The notes beneath the pieces are model-generated. The model was given only the letters and a program-made list of their open reading frames with translations. It ran no database searches and was not told the origin of the DNA. Positions 18,198-27,404 of a DNA stretch of 64,000 nucleotides are shown here, one piece after another. Origin of the DNA: Teichococcus rhizosphaerae (GTDB lineage Bacteria; Pseudomonadota; Alphaproteobacteria; Acetobacterales; Acetobacteraceae); assembly GCF_002631185.1 (NCBI RefSeq), contig NZ_PDNU01000003.1, positions 248,001 through 312,000 of the forward strand. Reading direction: 5' to 3'. How positions within the stretch are numbered: the stretch's first letter is position 1; each line of letters opens with the position of its first letter. Made by a program: the position numbers and the translations under genes.

Positions 18198-18419
18198 ATG
18201 ACGGGCAAGGTGCAGCAGCCGGCGCGGATGACCGAGGGGCAGCGGGCCTATGAGGCGAAGCGCGCCGCCAAGGCGGGCGTCAGCCTCGACAAGTGGCTGT
18301 CGATGAAGGCGCAGGACCGCGAGGCCCTGGCCGCGCGCGCCGCCAGGGCCGCCGAGCCGGCGAAGAAGCCGGGCTTCTTCGCCCGGCTGCTGGAGCGCGC
18401 CCAGAAGCCGCTCGGCTGA
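18198..18419 (+). CDS. Small basic hypothetical protein (73 aa)
   Basis: The 73-residue Ala/Lys/Arg-rich protein begins MTGKVQQPARMTEGQRAYEAKRA. It is predicted to be mostly helical (SLDKWLSMKAQDREALAARAARAAEPAKK) with a basic C-terminus containing GFFARLLERAQ. The ATG is preceded by AGAGGA and CAGGA within 12 bases. It has no membrane segment or known domain. Codon composition looks coding and the sequence is coherent, but I cannot assign a function. Confidence 0.65.
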   Translation: MTGKVQQPARMTEGQRAYEAKRAAKAGVSLDKWLSMKAQDREALAARAARAAEPAKKPGFFARLLERAQKPLG

Positions 18420-18426
18420 GCCCGCC

Positions 18427-19416
18427 TCAGCTTCCCTTCAGCCCCAGCCGCTCGATCAGCGCCGCCTCCTCCCGCACCATGTCGCGCAGCAGGGCGGCAT
18501 AGGCGGCGCTGTCGCGGTACTCGGGCAGCATGTCGTAGCGCTCCTGCATGGCCAGGTAGCTGGGGTCGCGCAGGGCGGCGGCCATGGCGTCGTGCAGCCG
18601 GCGCTGGATGGCGGGCGGCAGGCTGGCCGGCGCCATGATGCCGAAGGGCGTGGTCACCACCTTGTCGTAGCCGAGGTCGCGCAGGGTGGGGACGTTGGGC
18701 CAGCGGCGCAGGCGCTCCGGCGTCCAGGCGACCAGGAACTCGGCCTGCCCCCCATCCACCACGCCGCCGAGGCTGGTGGAGCCCGCCATCACGTCGATAT
18801 GCCCGCCGAGAAGCGCCTGCGTCCCGTCGGCATCGCCGCGGAAGGGGATATGGGTGGCTTCCACCCCCTCGCGCTGCAGCAGCTCGGCCATGTGGACATG
18901 CGGCGTGCCGTTGGCGCCGGTGCTGCCATAGGAAAGCTTGCCCGGCGCCTGGCGCGCCGCCTCGATGAACCCCTTCCAGCCGCCCGTGAACCGCCCCCGC
19001 TTCGCCGCCACCACGAAGGGATAGCCGGTGACGCAGAGGATAGGTGTGAAGTCGCGCAGCGTGTCGTAGGGCAGGTTCTGCAGCATCTGCACGCGGATCG
19101 CGGAGGCGGGGAACTGGGTGAGGGTGTAGCCATCCGGCTTGGCGCGGGCCACCTGCGCGGCGCCCAGCGTGTTGGCCGCCCCCGGCTTGTTCTCGATGAT
19201 GATCGGGTGCGGCAGGTGCCGCGAGGCCGCTTCCGCCAGGGCGCGCACGGAGATGTCGGTGGTGCCGCCGGGGGGGAAGGGCACGATCAGGCTGATCGGC
19301 CGGGTCGGGAAGGCGGCATCCTGGGCGTGGGCGGAAGCAGGGGCCAGGGCCGGCAGGCCGGCGGCCGCGGCCAGCAGGGCGCGGCGGCCAAACCCGGCGG
19401 ATGAAGCGATGGGCAA
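18427..19416 (-). CDS. Bug/TctC-family tricarboxylate-type solute-binding protein
   Basis: The 329-residue periplasmic binding protein belongs to the Bordetella uptake gene (Bug/TctC) family, which captures small carboxylated compounds. After a twin-arginine-like signal (FGRRALLAAAAGLPALAPASAHAQ, shown only to its cleavage region) the mature part opens with FPTRPISLIVPFPPGGTTD, the family hallmark loop. The start is taken as TTG at 19416 because GGAGG lies 7 bases upstream and no in-frame ATG exists near the signal. No permease gene is adjacent, as is usual for the many orphan Bug proteins in this lineage. The ligand is unknown. Confidence 0.88.
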   Translation of the reverse strand: MPIASSAGFGRRALLAAAAGLPALAPASAHAQDAAFPTRPISLIVPFPPGGTTDISVRALAEAASRHLPHPIIIENKPGAANTLGAAQVARAKPDGYTLTQFPASAIRVQMLQNLPYDTLRDFTPILCVTGYPFVVAAKRGRFTGGWKGFIEAARQAPGKLSYGSTGANGTPHVHMAELLQREGVEATHIPFRGDADGTQALLGGHIDVMAGSTSLGGVVDGGQAEFLVAWTPERLRRWPNVPTLRDLGYDKVVTTPFGIMAPASLPPAIQRRLHDAMAAALRDPSYLAMQERYDMLPEYRDSAAYAALLRDMVREEAALIERLGLKGS

Positions 19417-19539
19417 GACGGATCCTCCATTCCTGAGCGCCTTGGCGGCGCTTCTCGGCTGTTCGCGGAGGCGCGGCGGCCTCCGCCCTCCGGCATAGAC
19501 TGGCGCCGCCGCGGGCCGCAACGAAACTTGGCGCCGGCC

Positions 19540-20088
19540 TCAGCCGCCGCCCGGGCCGGCGCGGCGCGGCAGCATCCGGCGCAGCGTGTCGTCGCCCCGC
19601 GCCCAGTGGTGCCAAAGGGCAGCGCCGGCATGCAGCGCCACCAGCAGCCCGAGGGCGAGCGCCATCCATCCGTGCACCGCGGTGAGCGGCGGCGCCAGCG
19701 CCTCGCTGCGGCCGACCGGGCTCGGCAGCGGGATCACCCCGAAGAGCGAGAGGGGAAAGCCCCAGGCATTGGTGGCCAGGAACCCCACCACCGGCATGGC
19801 CAGCAGCAGCGCGTAGAGCGCGGCATGGGTGGCGAAGGCGGCGCCTTGCAGGAGGGGCGGGGGCGGCGGATGGACCGGCGGCGGCGGGTGGCGCCAGCGC
19901 CAGAACAGGCGCAGCAGCGTCGCCAGCAGGACGGTGATGCCCAGGCTCTCATGGATGTTGTAGAGGCGGAGCTTGAAGGCCTCCTCCTGCGGCGGCGCCC
20001 AGGCGATCCAGAGGCCCAGCGCCGCAATGGCCAGCACGGCCAGCGCGGTGGCCCAGTGCAGCAGGCGCGCGGTGCGGGTGTAGGGCAT
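19540..20088 (-). CDS. Cytochrome b561 family protein
   Basis: The 182-residue inner-membrane protein has four transmembrane helices and the conserved heme-ligating histidines in RLLHWATA (H11), YNIHESLG, LTAVHGWMA and LVALHAGAA. It is expected to shuttle electrons between the quinone pool and periplasmic acceptors or oxygen. A proline/histidine-rich cytoplasmic or periplasmic loop (HPPPPVHPPPPP) separates helices two and three. The ATG at 20088 is preceded by GGAGGA. The start abuts the divergent DUF429 gene, leaving little room for separate promoters. Confidence 0.9.
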   Translation of the reverse strand: MPYTRTARLLHWATALAVLAIAALGLWIAWAPPQEEAFKLRLYNIHESLGITVLLATLLRLFWRWRHPPPPVHPPPPPLLQGAAFATHAALYALLLAMPVVGFLATNAWGFPLSLFGVIPLPSPVGRSEALAPPLTAVHGWMALALGLLVALHAGAALWHHWARGDDTLRRMLPRRAGPGGG

Positions 20089-20119
20089 GCGGCTTCCTCC
20101 GGTGGACGACGATGTCTCG

Positions 20120-21124
20120 ATGATCGCGGCGCATGCGGATTGGAGCACCGATCCGCGCAAGCGCTGGGTCAGCATCGCGCGACGGCGCGGCGGGCGGTGG
20201 CGCGCGGAGGCGCCGCGCCCGGTGGGCGACCCGGCCGCGCTGGTGGCCGGGCTGCTGGCGGAGGGCGTGCCGCTGGCGCTTGGCCTCGATCTGCCGCTGG
20301 GCCTGCCACGCGGCTTCGCCGCCCAGCGGCCGGAGCGGGATTTCCGCCACTTCCTGCGCGGCCTGTCCGCCACGCCGGATTTCTTCGTGGTCAGCCCGAC
20401 GCTGGAGACCGTCTCGCCGGCGCGCCCCTTCTACCCGGCGCGCGGGCTGAAGGGGATGACGCGGCTGTCGCACGCCCGGGCGCTCGGCCTGCCCGATGCC
20501 GCCGGGCTCTGCCGCCTGTGCGACATGGCGACCGCCGAGCGCCCGGCCGGCGCGCCGGTGTTCTGGACGCTGGGCGCCAACCAGTCCGGCAAGGCCGCCA
20601 TCGCCGCCTGGCGGGACTGGCTGGCGCCGGCGCTCGCGGCGGGCGCCAGGCTGCGCTTCTGGCCCTTCGAGGGCGGGCTGGCCGAATTGCTGGAGCCCGG
20701 CCACGCCGTGCTGGCGGAGGTGTATCCGGCCGAGGCGATGCGCCAGCTCGGCATCCTCCTGCCCGGCAGCAAGCGGGACCGGGAAGCGCGCCGCGCCGCC
20801 GGCCCGTCGCTGCTGCTCGCCATGGCGCGGCTCGCGGTGCGGCCTTCCCGCGCGCTGGAGCAGGCGGTGCTGGACGGCTTCGGCGCCGATGCGGCCGGCG
20901 AGGACCGGCTCGACAGCATGTTCGGCCTGCTCTGCCTGGTGGGCGTGCTGGACGGCGCGCGGCCCGACTTCGTGCCGGACGATCCATGGGTGCGGCGCTG
21001 GGAAGGCTGGGTGCTGGGGCAGACCGCCCTGCCGGTGGCGGCGGCCGGCGGTTCCGCTGCTCCGGGGCCAGGGGAGGGCGGTCCGCCCCCGGCCCCGCGC
21101 CCTCAGCCGGCGGGTGGCGCGTAG
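20120..21124 (+). CDS. DUF429-like protein
   Basis: The predicted 334-residue cytoplasmic protein resembles DUF429 proteins, a family of uncharacterised putative nucleases with an RNase H-like core. It opens with AHADWSTDPRKRWVSIA, matching the family's N-terminal Asp-containing strand, and has the GLDLPLGLP and AEVYPAE segments that recur in DUF429. The start is uncertain: ATG at 20120 fits the conserved N-terminus best, but an in-frame ATG at 20087 overlaps the ATG of the divergent cytochrome b561 gene. The last 22 bp overlap the convergent PanE-like gene. Confidence 0.65.
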   Translation: MIAAHADWSTDPRKRWVSIARRRGGRWRAEAPRPVGDPAALVAGLLAEGVPLALGLDLPLGLPRGFAAQRPERDFRHFLRGLSATPDFFVVSPTLETVSPARPFYPARGLKGMTRLSHARALGLPDAAGLCRLCDMATAERPAGAPVFWTLGANQSGKAAIAAWRDWLAPALAAGARLRFWPFEGGLAELLEPGHAVLAEVYPAEAMRQLGILLPGSKRDREARRAAGPSLLLAMARLAVRPSRALEQAVLDGFGADAAGEDRLDSMFGLLCLVGVLDGARPDFVPDDPWVRRWEGWVLGQTALPVAAAGGSAAPGPGEGGPPPAPRPQPAGGA

Positions 21125-22089
21125 AGCCCGGCGGCGGTGGCGGCCTGGGTGGCGAGCGCCACCGAAAGGTCCAGCGTCGGCGTCTCCACCCCCGCCATGC
21201 GGGCCAGTTCCAGCGGCGTGCGGAACAGCGCCTCCACCTCCATCGGCCGCCCCAGCTCCAGGTCCTGCAGGATGGAGGGCTTGTGCGCCAGCCTGGAGGA
21301 GGAGGCGACGCGCTTCTCCAGGTCGTATTCGAAGGGATGGCCGAGCGCCGCGGCCACCGCCATGGATTCGCGCATCGCCCGCAGGATGGCCGTGCGCACC
21401 GTGGGGTCGGCCAGCGTGCCGCCGATGCCCTGTCGGGACAGGATGGTGAACGGCCCCTGGCTGAGATTGCCCATCAGCTTGGCCCAGACCTCGCGGCGTA
21501 TGGCATCCGTCACCTCGCCGGAGATGCCGCCCCTGCTCAGCGCCCCGGCGATGGCCTGGGCGCGGGGCGAGACGCTGCCATCCAGCTCGCCCAGGATGAC
21601 CCGGTTGTTGGCGTGCTCCACCTTGATCACGCCCGGGCTTGTCACGGTGCAGGCGGAATAGACCACGCCCCCCAGGGTGCGCCCGATGCCGACGGCCTCG
21701 CGCAGCCTGTCGCCCGGGTCGATGGCGGGCAGGCGGCGGCCTTCCAGCGGGCCGCCATGGCGGTCGAAATACCACCAGGGGATGCCGTTCATCACGAAGG
21801 CCACCGTGGTCTCCGGCCCGAGCAGCGGCGCGATGGCCTCCGCCACCTGCGGCAGGGAGGGCGCCTTGACGGTGACGATCACCGCGTCCTGCGGCCCCAG
21901 CTCGGCGGCGCTGCCGGCGGCGACGCGCACGGTCCGGGTGCCGTCCGGCGCCTCGATGGTCAGCCCCTCCCGCTGGATGGCGGCGAGCTGCGCGCCGCGC
22001 GCCACCACGCTGGTCTCGGCGCCGCCCAGCGCCAGGCGGGCGGCGACATGGCCGCCGATGGCGCCCGCGCCGAATACACAGATCTTCAT
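21103..22089 (-). CDS. 2-dehydropantoate 2-reductase (ApbA/PanE family)
   Basis: The 328-residue NADPH-dependent reductase carries the N-terminal GAGAIGG nucleotide-binding motif, the conserved KAPSLPQ lysine region, EVWAKLMGNLSQ with the catalytic Lys and Asn, and the C-terminal HKPSILQDLELGRPMEVEAL signature. The canonical reaction makes pantoate for coenzyme A. However, it is the second gene of an apparent operon with an M20 amidohydrolase (18-bp gap), so it may act on a different 2-keto acid in catabolism rather than being the biosynthetic PanE. Confidence 0.87.
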   Translation of the reverse strand: MKICVFGAGAIGGHVAARLALGGAETSVVARGAQLAAIQREGLTIEAPDGTRTVRVAAGSAAELGPQDAVIVTVKAPSLPQVAEAIAPLLGPETTVAFVMNGIPWWYFDRHGGPLEGRRLPAIDPGDRLREAVGIGRTLGGVVYSACTVTSPGVIKVEHANNRVILGELDGSVSPRAQAIAGALSRGGISGEVTDAIRREVWAKLMGNLSQGPFTILSRQGIGGTLADPTVRTAILRAMRESMAVAAALGHPFEYDLEKRVASSSRLAHKPSILQDLELGRPMEVEALFRTPLELARMAGVETPTLDLSVALATQAATAAGLYAPPAG

Positions 22090-22107
22090 GCCAGGTTCAG
22101 CTCCGCT

Positions 22108-23307
<1,200 letters not shown>

Positions 23308-23716
23308 GGCCTCGATTGTCCCATTCCGCCAGGAACCGGCTCTGTTCCGGAATTTTATTGCGTTGCAGCATTCATGAACTTTTGTTCATGAATATCTGGT
23401 ACCTTGCCCCGGTGCATTCCGGTGCCATAGGTTGCCGCCATTCAGCGTCTGGGGGGAGGATGCGAGTGGGACGCCGGAACCGCAATGCGGGCTGAGAAGG
23501 TCTTCGGCCATGACTGCCGCCGGGCCGCTCTCGATCATGTCCGGCAGGCTGGCTGATACGGTGGCCTGACATCGTCCAACCATCGGGCATTGTCATCCTG
23601 CCCCTCCGGGAGCAGGACGCCCGCGCATTCGGCGGCAGCTTCGCGAGGCTGCCCTTTCCGGTCTCCGGAGATATTTAGGCGTGCCTGCGGCGCGTGGGGT
23701 TCAAGAAGGAATAGGC
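23308..23716. other. 409-bp divergent regulatory region
   Basis: This gap between the amidohydrolase-reductase unit and tctBA is locally less GC-rich than its surroundings between about 23340 and 23400. It contains the palindrome at 23370-23393. On the minus strand AATAAAAT lies between the palindrome and the amidohydrolase start and could hold a -10 (TAAAAT). The remaining part, about 23400-23716, holds no credible gene and is probably the tctB leader. Confidence 0.55.
23370..23393. promoter_or_regulatory. Perfect 24-bp operator-like palindrome
   Basis: ATTCATGAAC (23370-23379) and GTTCATGAAT (23384-23393) are perfect inverted arms around TTTT. In this GC-rich genome such an AT-rich, exact palindrome between two divergent catabolic/transport units is very unlikely by chance. 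It would suit a dimeric repressor such as a GntR-type protein, but no regulator gene is adjacent. The regulator is not identified. Confidence 0.7.
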
Positions 23717-24310
23717 ATGAGGATCAATGCAAAAGACCTCGCCTCCGGTCTGTTACTGGTGGTGCTGTCAATCATCGGCCTGTGGCTGAACACCGAGCAC
23801 ACGCTGGGCTCGGCGCGGCGCATGGGCCCCGGCTACATGCCGATGCTGGTGTTCTGGCTGGAGTTCGGCCTCGGCGCGATCGTGCTGGTGATCTCGCTGT
23901 TCAGCGGCGCGGACCCGCTGGAGAAATGGACCAAGGTCGACTTCGTCACCCTTGCCCTCGCCATCGCCGCGACGCTGGTGGCCTACCCCCTGCTGGCGGC
24001 GGTGCCGGCGCTCTCGGGCAACTGGTACGCGCTGGGCCTCGCGCTCGTCATCGGTCTCGGCGTGCTGGCGGTCAGCCCGGGCTGGCGCAAGCTGGCGCTG
24101 ATCCTGGCCGGCATGACGGTGTTCGGCATCCTGCTGGATCAGGGCGGCCTGTTCCTCGCCATCGCCGCCATGGTGGTGGTGGCGGCCCTGGCCGAGCCGG
24201 AACACCGCCCGATCGGCGTGCTGGGCACCGTGATTTTCCTCATCGTGCTGTGCTGGTGGGTGTTCATCCACGAGCTGGACATCCGCGTCAGCGTCTGGCC
24301 GAATTTCTGA
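23717..24310 (+). CDS. tctB: Tripartite tricarboxylate transporter small membrane subunit TctB
   Basis: The 197-residue protein has about four to five membrane segments and the length and layout of TctB, the poorly conserved small permease subunit of the tripartite tricarboxylate transporter. N-terminal features include KDLASGLLLVVLSIIGL and an RRMGPGYMPM segment (GxGYFP-like in the family). The ATG at 23717 follows AAGGAA. It is followed 16 bp later by tctA, forming a two-gene permease operon. No tctC lies adjacent. Confidence 0.9.
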   Translation: MRINAKDLASGLLLVVLSIIGLWLNTEHTLGSARRMGPGYMPMLVFWLEFGLGAIVLVISLFSGADPLEKWTKVDFVTLALAIAATLVAYPLLAAVPALSGNWYALGLALVIGLGVLAVSPGWRKLALILAGMTVFGILLDQGGLFLAIAAMVVVAALAEPEHRPIGVLGTVIFLIVLCWWVFIHELDIRVSVWPNF

Positions 24311-24326
24311 GAGCGCCCGGAAAACC

Positions 24327-25829
24327 ATGGAACTTCTTTTCTCCAACCTCGCCCACGGCTTCGGTGTCGCGCTCAGCTTCGACAACCTGCTGTTCGCGCT
24401 GCTGGGCGCCCTGATCGGCACCGCCATCGGCGTGCTGCCGGGCATCGGCCCGGTGGCCACCATCTCGCTGCTGCTGCCGATCACCTTCGGCCAGCCCGCC
24501 ACCACCGCCATCATCATGCTGGCCGGCATCTACTACGGCGCGCAGTATGGCGGCTCCACCACCGCCATCCTGCTGAACCTTCCGGGCGAGGTCTCGGCCG
24601 TCGTCACGACGCTGGAAGGCTACAAGATGGCCCGCAACGGCCGCGCGGGCGCGGCCCTGGCCATCGCGGCGCTCGGCTCCTTCTTCGCCGGCTCGGTCGC
24701 CACCATCCTGGTCGCCGCCTCCGGGCCGCTGCTGACCGAGGTCGCGCTTTCCTTCGGGCCGGCCGACTACTTCTCGCTGATGTTGCTGGGTCTCGTCATA
24801 TCATCGGTGCTGGCGCAGGGCTCGGTGGTGAAGTCGGTCGGCATGGTGGTACTGGGCGTGGCGCTCGGCCTGGTCGGCACCGACGTGCAGACCGGCCAGC
24901 AGCGCTTCACCTTCGGCATCCCCGAGCTGTCGGACGGCCTGAACTTCGCCGCCATGGCGATGGGCGTGTTCGGCATCGCCGAGATCATCCTGAACCTGGA
25001 GCGCCCCGAGGTCCGCTCGGTGCTGTCGGCCAAGGTCGGCAGCCTGTTCCTGACCAAGGAGGAATGGAAGCGCGCGACGCCGTCCGTGCTGCGCGGCACC
25101 ATCCTTGGCTCGGCGCTCGGCATCCTGCCCGGCGGCGGCGCCTCGCTCGCCTCCTTCGGCTCCTACATGATGGAGCGGAAGATGGCGCGCGGTAAGGCCG
25201 AGTTCGGCAGCGGCGCGATCGAGGGCGTGGCCGGTCCCGAGGCGGCCAACAACGCCGCGGCGCAGACCTCCTTCATCCCGCTGCTGACGCTGGGCATCCC
25301 CTCCAACGCCGTGATGGCGCTGATGGTGGGCGCGCTGATCATCCAGGGCATCCAGCCCGGCCCGCGCATGGTGGAAAGCCAGCCGGACCTGTTCTGGGGC
25401 CTGATCTGCTCCATGTGGATCGGCAACCTGATGCTGCTGGTCATCAACCTGCCGATGATCGGCATGTGGGTGAAGCTGCTGCAGGTGCCCTACAAGTACA
25501 TGTACCCGGCGATCCTGACCTTCTGCGCGATCGGCGTGTATTCCATCAACAACAACGTGTTCGACGTCTACCAGACCGTGTTCTTCGCGGTGCTGGGCTA
25601 CGTCTTCGCCAAGATCAAGATGGAGCCGGCGCCGCTGCTGGTGGGCTTCGTGCTCGGCCCGATGATGGAGGAGCACCTGCGCCGCGCCATGCTGCTCTCG
25701 CGCGGCGACCCGATGGTGTTCGTCGAGCGCCCGATCAGCGGCGTGCTGCTGGCCATCTCCGCCCTGGCGCTGGGCCTCATGCTGCTGCCCGGCCTGCGCA
25801 AGAAGAAGGAAGCCGCGATGGCGGGCTGA
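24327..25829 (+). CDS. tctA: Tripartite tricarboxylate transporter permease TctA
   Basis: The 500-residue, roughly twelve-helix permease is the large subunit of the TTT family, which imports citrate-like or other carboxylates using the ion gradient and a periplasmic TctC/Bug protein. Family signatures are visible: GVLPGIGPVATISLLLP near residue 35-55, YYGAQYGGSTTAILLNLPGE, the second repeat ALGILPGGGASLASFGSY, and GPEAANNAAAQTSFIPLLTLGIPSNAVMALM. Length is standard. A strong intrinsic terminator follows 27 bp after the stop, ending the tctBA operon. Confidence 0.96.
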   Translation: MELLFSNLAHGFGVALSFDNLLFALLGALIGTAIGVLPGIGPVATISLLLPITFGQPATTAIIMLAGIYYGAQYGGSTTAILLNLPGEVSAVVTTLEGYKMARNGRAGAALAIAALGSFFAGSVATILVAASGPLLTEVALSFGPADYFSLMLLGLVISSVLAQGSVVKSVGMVVLGVALGLVGTDVQTGQQRFTFGIPELSDGLNFAAMAMGVFGIAEIILNLERPEVRSVLSAKVGSLFLTKEEWKRATPSVLRGTILGSALGILPGGGASLASFGSYMMERKMARGKAEFGSGAIEGVAGPEAANNAAAQTSFIPLLTLGIPSNAVMALMVGALIIQGIQPGPRMVESQPDLFWGLICSMWIGNLMLLVINLPMIGMWVKLLQVPYKYMYPAILTFCAIGVYSINNNVFDVYQTVFFAVLGYVFAKIKMEPAPLLVGFVLGPMMEEHLRRAMLLSRGDPMVFVERPISGVLLAISALALGLMLLPGLRKKKEAAMAG

Positions 25830-25856
25830 AGCCCCGCCGTCCAGTCCGCGCCTGAA

Positions 25857-25894
25857 GCCGCCCCAGGTTTACCGCCTGGGGCGGCTTTTATTTT
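25857..25894 (+). terminator. Rho-independent terminator of tctBA
   Basis: GCCGCCCCAGG (25857-25867) pairs perfectly with CCTGGGGCGGC (25875-25885) across a 7-nt loop, followed directly by TTTTATTTT. It is the clearest intrinsic terminator in the window. Confidence 0.93.
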
Positions 25895-25943
25895 CTGGCT
25901 TGTCCTTTATGTTGTTCCGGAATTTGTGAGCGGAGTATTACAA

Positions 25944-27377
25944 ATGGCGGACACGGGACAGCAGCGCATTGTGCCGGTGGTGTTGTGCGGCGGGACGGGC
26001 AGCCGTCTCTGGCCGCTGTCCCGCGAAGGGTTCCCCAAGCAGTTCTGGCCCCTGCTGTCGCAGCACTCGATGCTGCAGGAAACGGCGAACCGCGCCGTCG
26101 GCCCCAGCTTCGCCAGCCTCCTGGTGATCGCCAACCAGGACCACCGCTTCCTGGTGGCCGAGCAGCTGCGCGAGGCGCGGATCGAGAATCCGCGCATCGT
26201 GCTTGAGCCCACGGCGCGCAACAGCGCCCCGGCCATCGCCGCCGCCGCGCTGCTGGCGCATGAGGAGGACACCCAGAGCGTGCTGTGGCTGATGCCGGCC
26301 GATGCCGCCATCGCCGACACCGCCGCCATGCACGCGGCGCTCGGCAAGGCGGCCGAGGCCGCGCGCGCCGGCCGCATCGTCACCTTCGGCATGAAGCCCA
26401 CCGCGCCCGAGACCGGCTATGGCTATATCGAGGCGGGCGAGCCGCTGGAGGGGCTGGAGGGCGTCGCCGCCGTCGCCCGCTTCGTCGAGAAGCCCGATGC
26501 CGGCACCGCCGCCCGCTTCCTGGCCGGCGGCCAGCATCTCTGGAATTCCGGCATGTTCGTGGCCACCGCGGCGACGCTGCTGGCCGAGCTGGAGCGCCTG
26601 GCGCCCGACCTTCTGGCGGCGGTGCGCGGCGCGGTGGAAGGCGCCACCCGCGACCTCGACTTCATCCGCCTCGACCCGGCGGCCTTCGCCCGGGCGCCGG
26701 ACATCTCCATCGACTACGCGGTGATGGAGAAGACCAGCCACGCCGCCGTGGTGCCGGCCGATATCGGCTGGTCGGATGTCGGCTCCTGGGCGGCGCTGTG
26801 GGAGGTCTCGTCCAAGGACGCCGCGGGCAACGCCACGCAGGGGCCGGTGGAGCTGTACCAGGCCCGCAACTGCTATGTCCGCACCGAGGGCATCCTGACC
26901 GGCGTCGTGGGCCTGGAGGACGCCGTGGTGGTGGTGACGGACGATGCCGTGCTGGCCATGCACCGCGACCGCGCGCAGGACGTGAAGAAGCTGCTGGAGC
27001 AGCTCAAGGCGGCCAACCGCAAGGAGGCCACCGAGCACCGGCGCATGTATCGCCCCTGGGGCCACTATGAGGGGCTGATCAAGGGCGACCGCTTCCAGGT
27101 GAAGAAGATCTCGGTCAAGCCCGGCGCCAAGCTGTCCCTGCAGAAGCACTTCCACCGCGCCGAGCACTGGGTGGTGGTGGCCGGCACCGCCATCGTCGAG
27201 CGCGACGCGGAGCGGATCATGCTGCGGGAGAACGAGTCCATCTACCTGCCGCTGGGCTGCGTCCATCGCATGGAGAACCCGGGCATGATCCCGCTGACCC
27301 TGATCGAGGTGCAGTCCGGCTCCTATCTCGGCGAGGACGACATCGTCCGCTTCGAGGACACCTACGGCCGCGCCTGA
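25944..27377 (+). CDS. manC: Mannose-1-phosphate guanylyltransferase/mannose-6-phosphate isomerase
   Basis: The 477-residue bifunctional type II enzyme makes GDP-mannose for polysaccharides and glycans. The N-terminal nucleotidyltransferase domain shows GGTGSRLWPLSR and PKQF, then FVEKPD and the WNSGMF motif. The C-terminal isomerase half is a cupin with the QKHFHRAEHWVVVAGTA metal-site segment and the family end. I place the start at ATG 25944 with GCGGAG about 8 bases upstream; an in-frame GTG at 25926 is possible. It stands alone after the tctBA terminator, and suits the glycan genes elsewhere in the window. Confidence 0.93.
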   Translation: MADTGQQRIVPVVLCGGTGSRLWPLSREGFPKQFWPLLSQHSMLQETANRAVGPSFASLLVIANQDHRFLVAEQLREARIENPRIVLEPTARNSAPAIAAAALLAHEEDTQSVLWLMPADAAIADTAAMHAALGKAAEAARAGRIVTFGMKPTAPETGYGYIEAGEPLEGLEGVAAVARFVEKPDAGTAARFLAGGQHLWNSGMFVATAATLLAELERLAPDLLAAVRGAVEGATRDLDFIRLDPAAFARAPDISIDYAVMEKTSHAAVVPADIGWSDVGSWAALWEVSSKDAAGNATQGPVELYQARNCYVRTEGILTGVVGLEDAVVVVTDDAVLAMHRDRAQDVKKLLEQLKAANRKEATEHRRMYRPWGHYEGLIKGDRFQVKKISVKPGAKLSLQKHFHRAEHWVVVAGTAIVERDAERIMLRENESIYLPLGCVHRMENPGMIPLTLIEVQSGSYLGEDDIVRFEDTYGRA

Positions 27378-27378
27378 C

Positions 27379-27404
27379 GCGGCCTGCCCCGCGGCGCGGG
27401 CCGC
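27379..27404. terminator. Possible hairpin between convergent manC and gluQ
   Basis: GCGGCC (27379-27384) and GGCCGC (27399-27404) form a GC-only stem that fills the short gap between the two convergent genes. There is no T-run, so a role in transcription termination is tentative. Confidence 0.35.

Noticed and set aside
23344-25925. Shared 12-mer GTTCCGGAATTT at 23344-23355 and 25914-25925
   Set aside because: It lies before unrelated genes in different contexts and is too short to separate a shared operator from chance; only the neighbouring perfect palindrome is kept.
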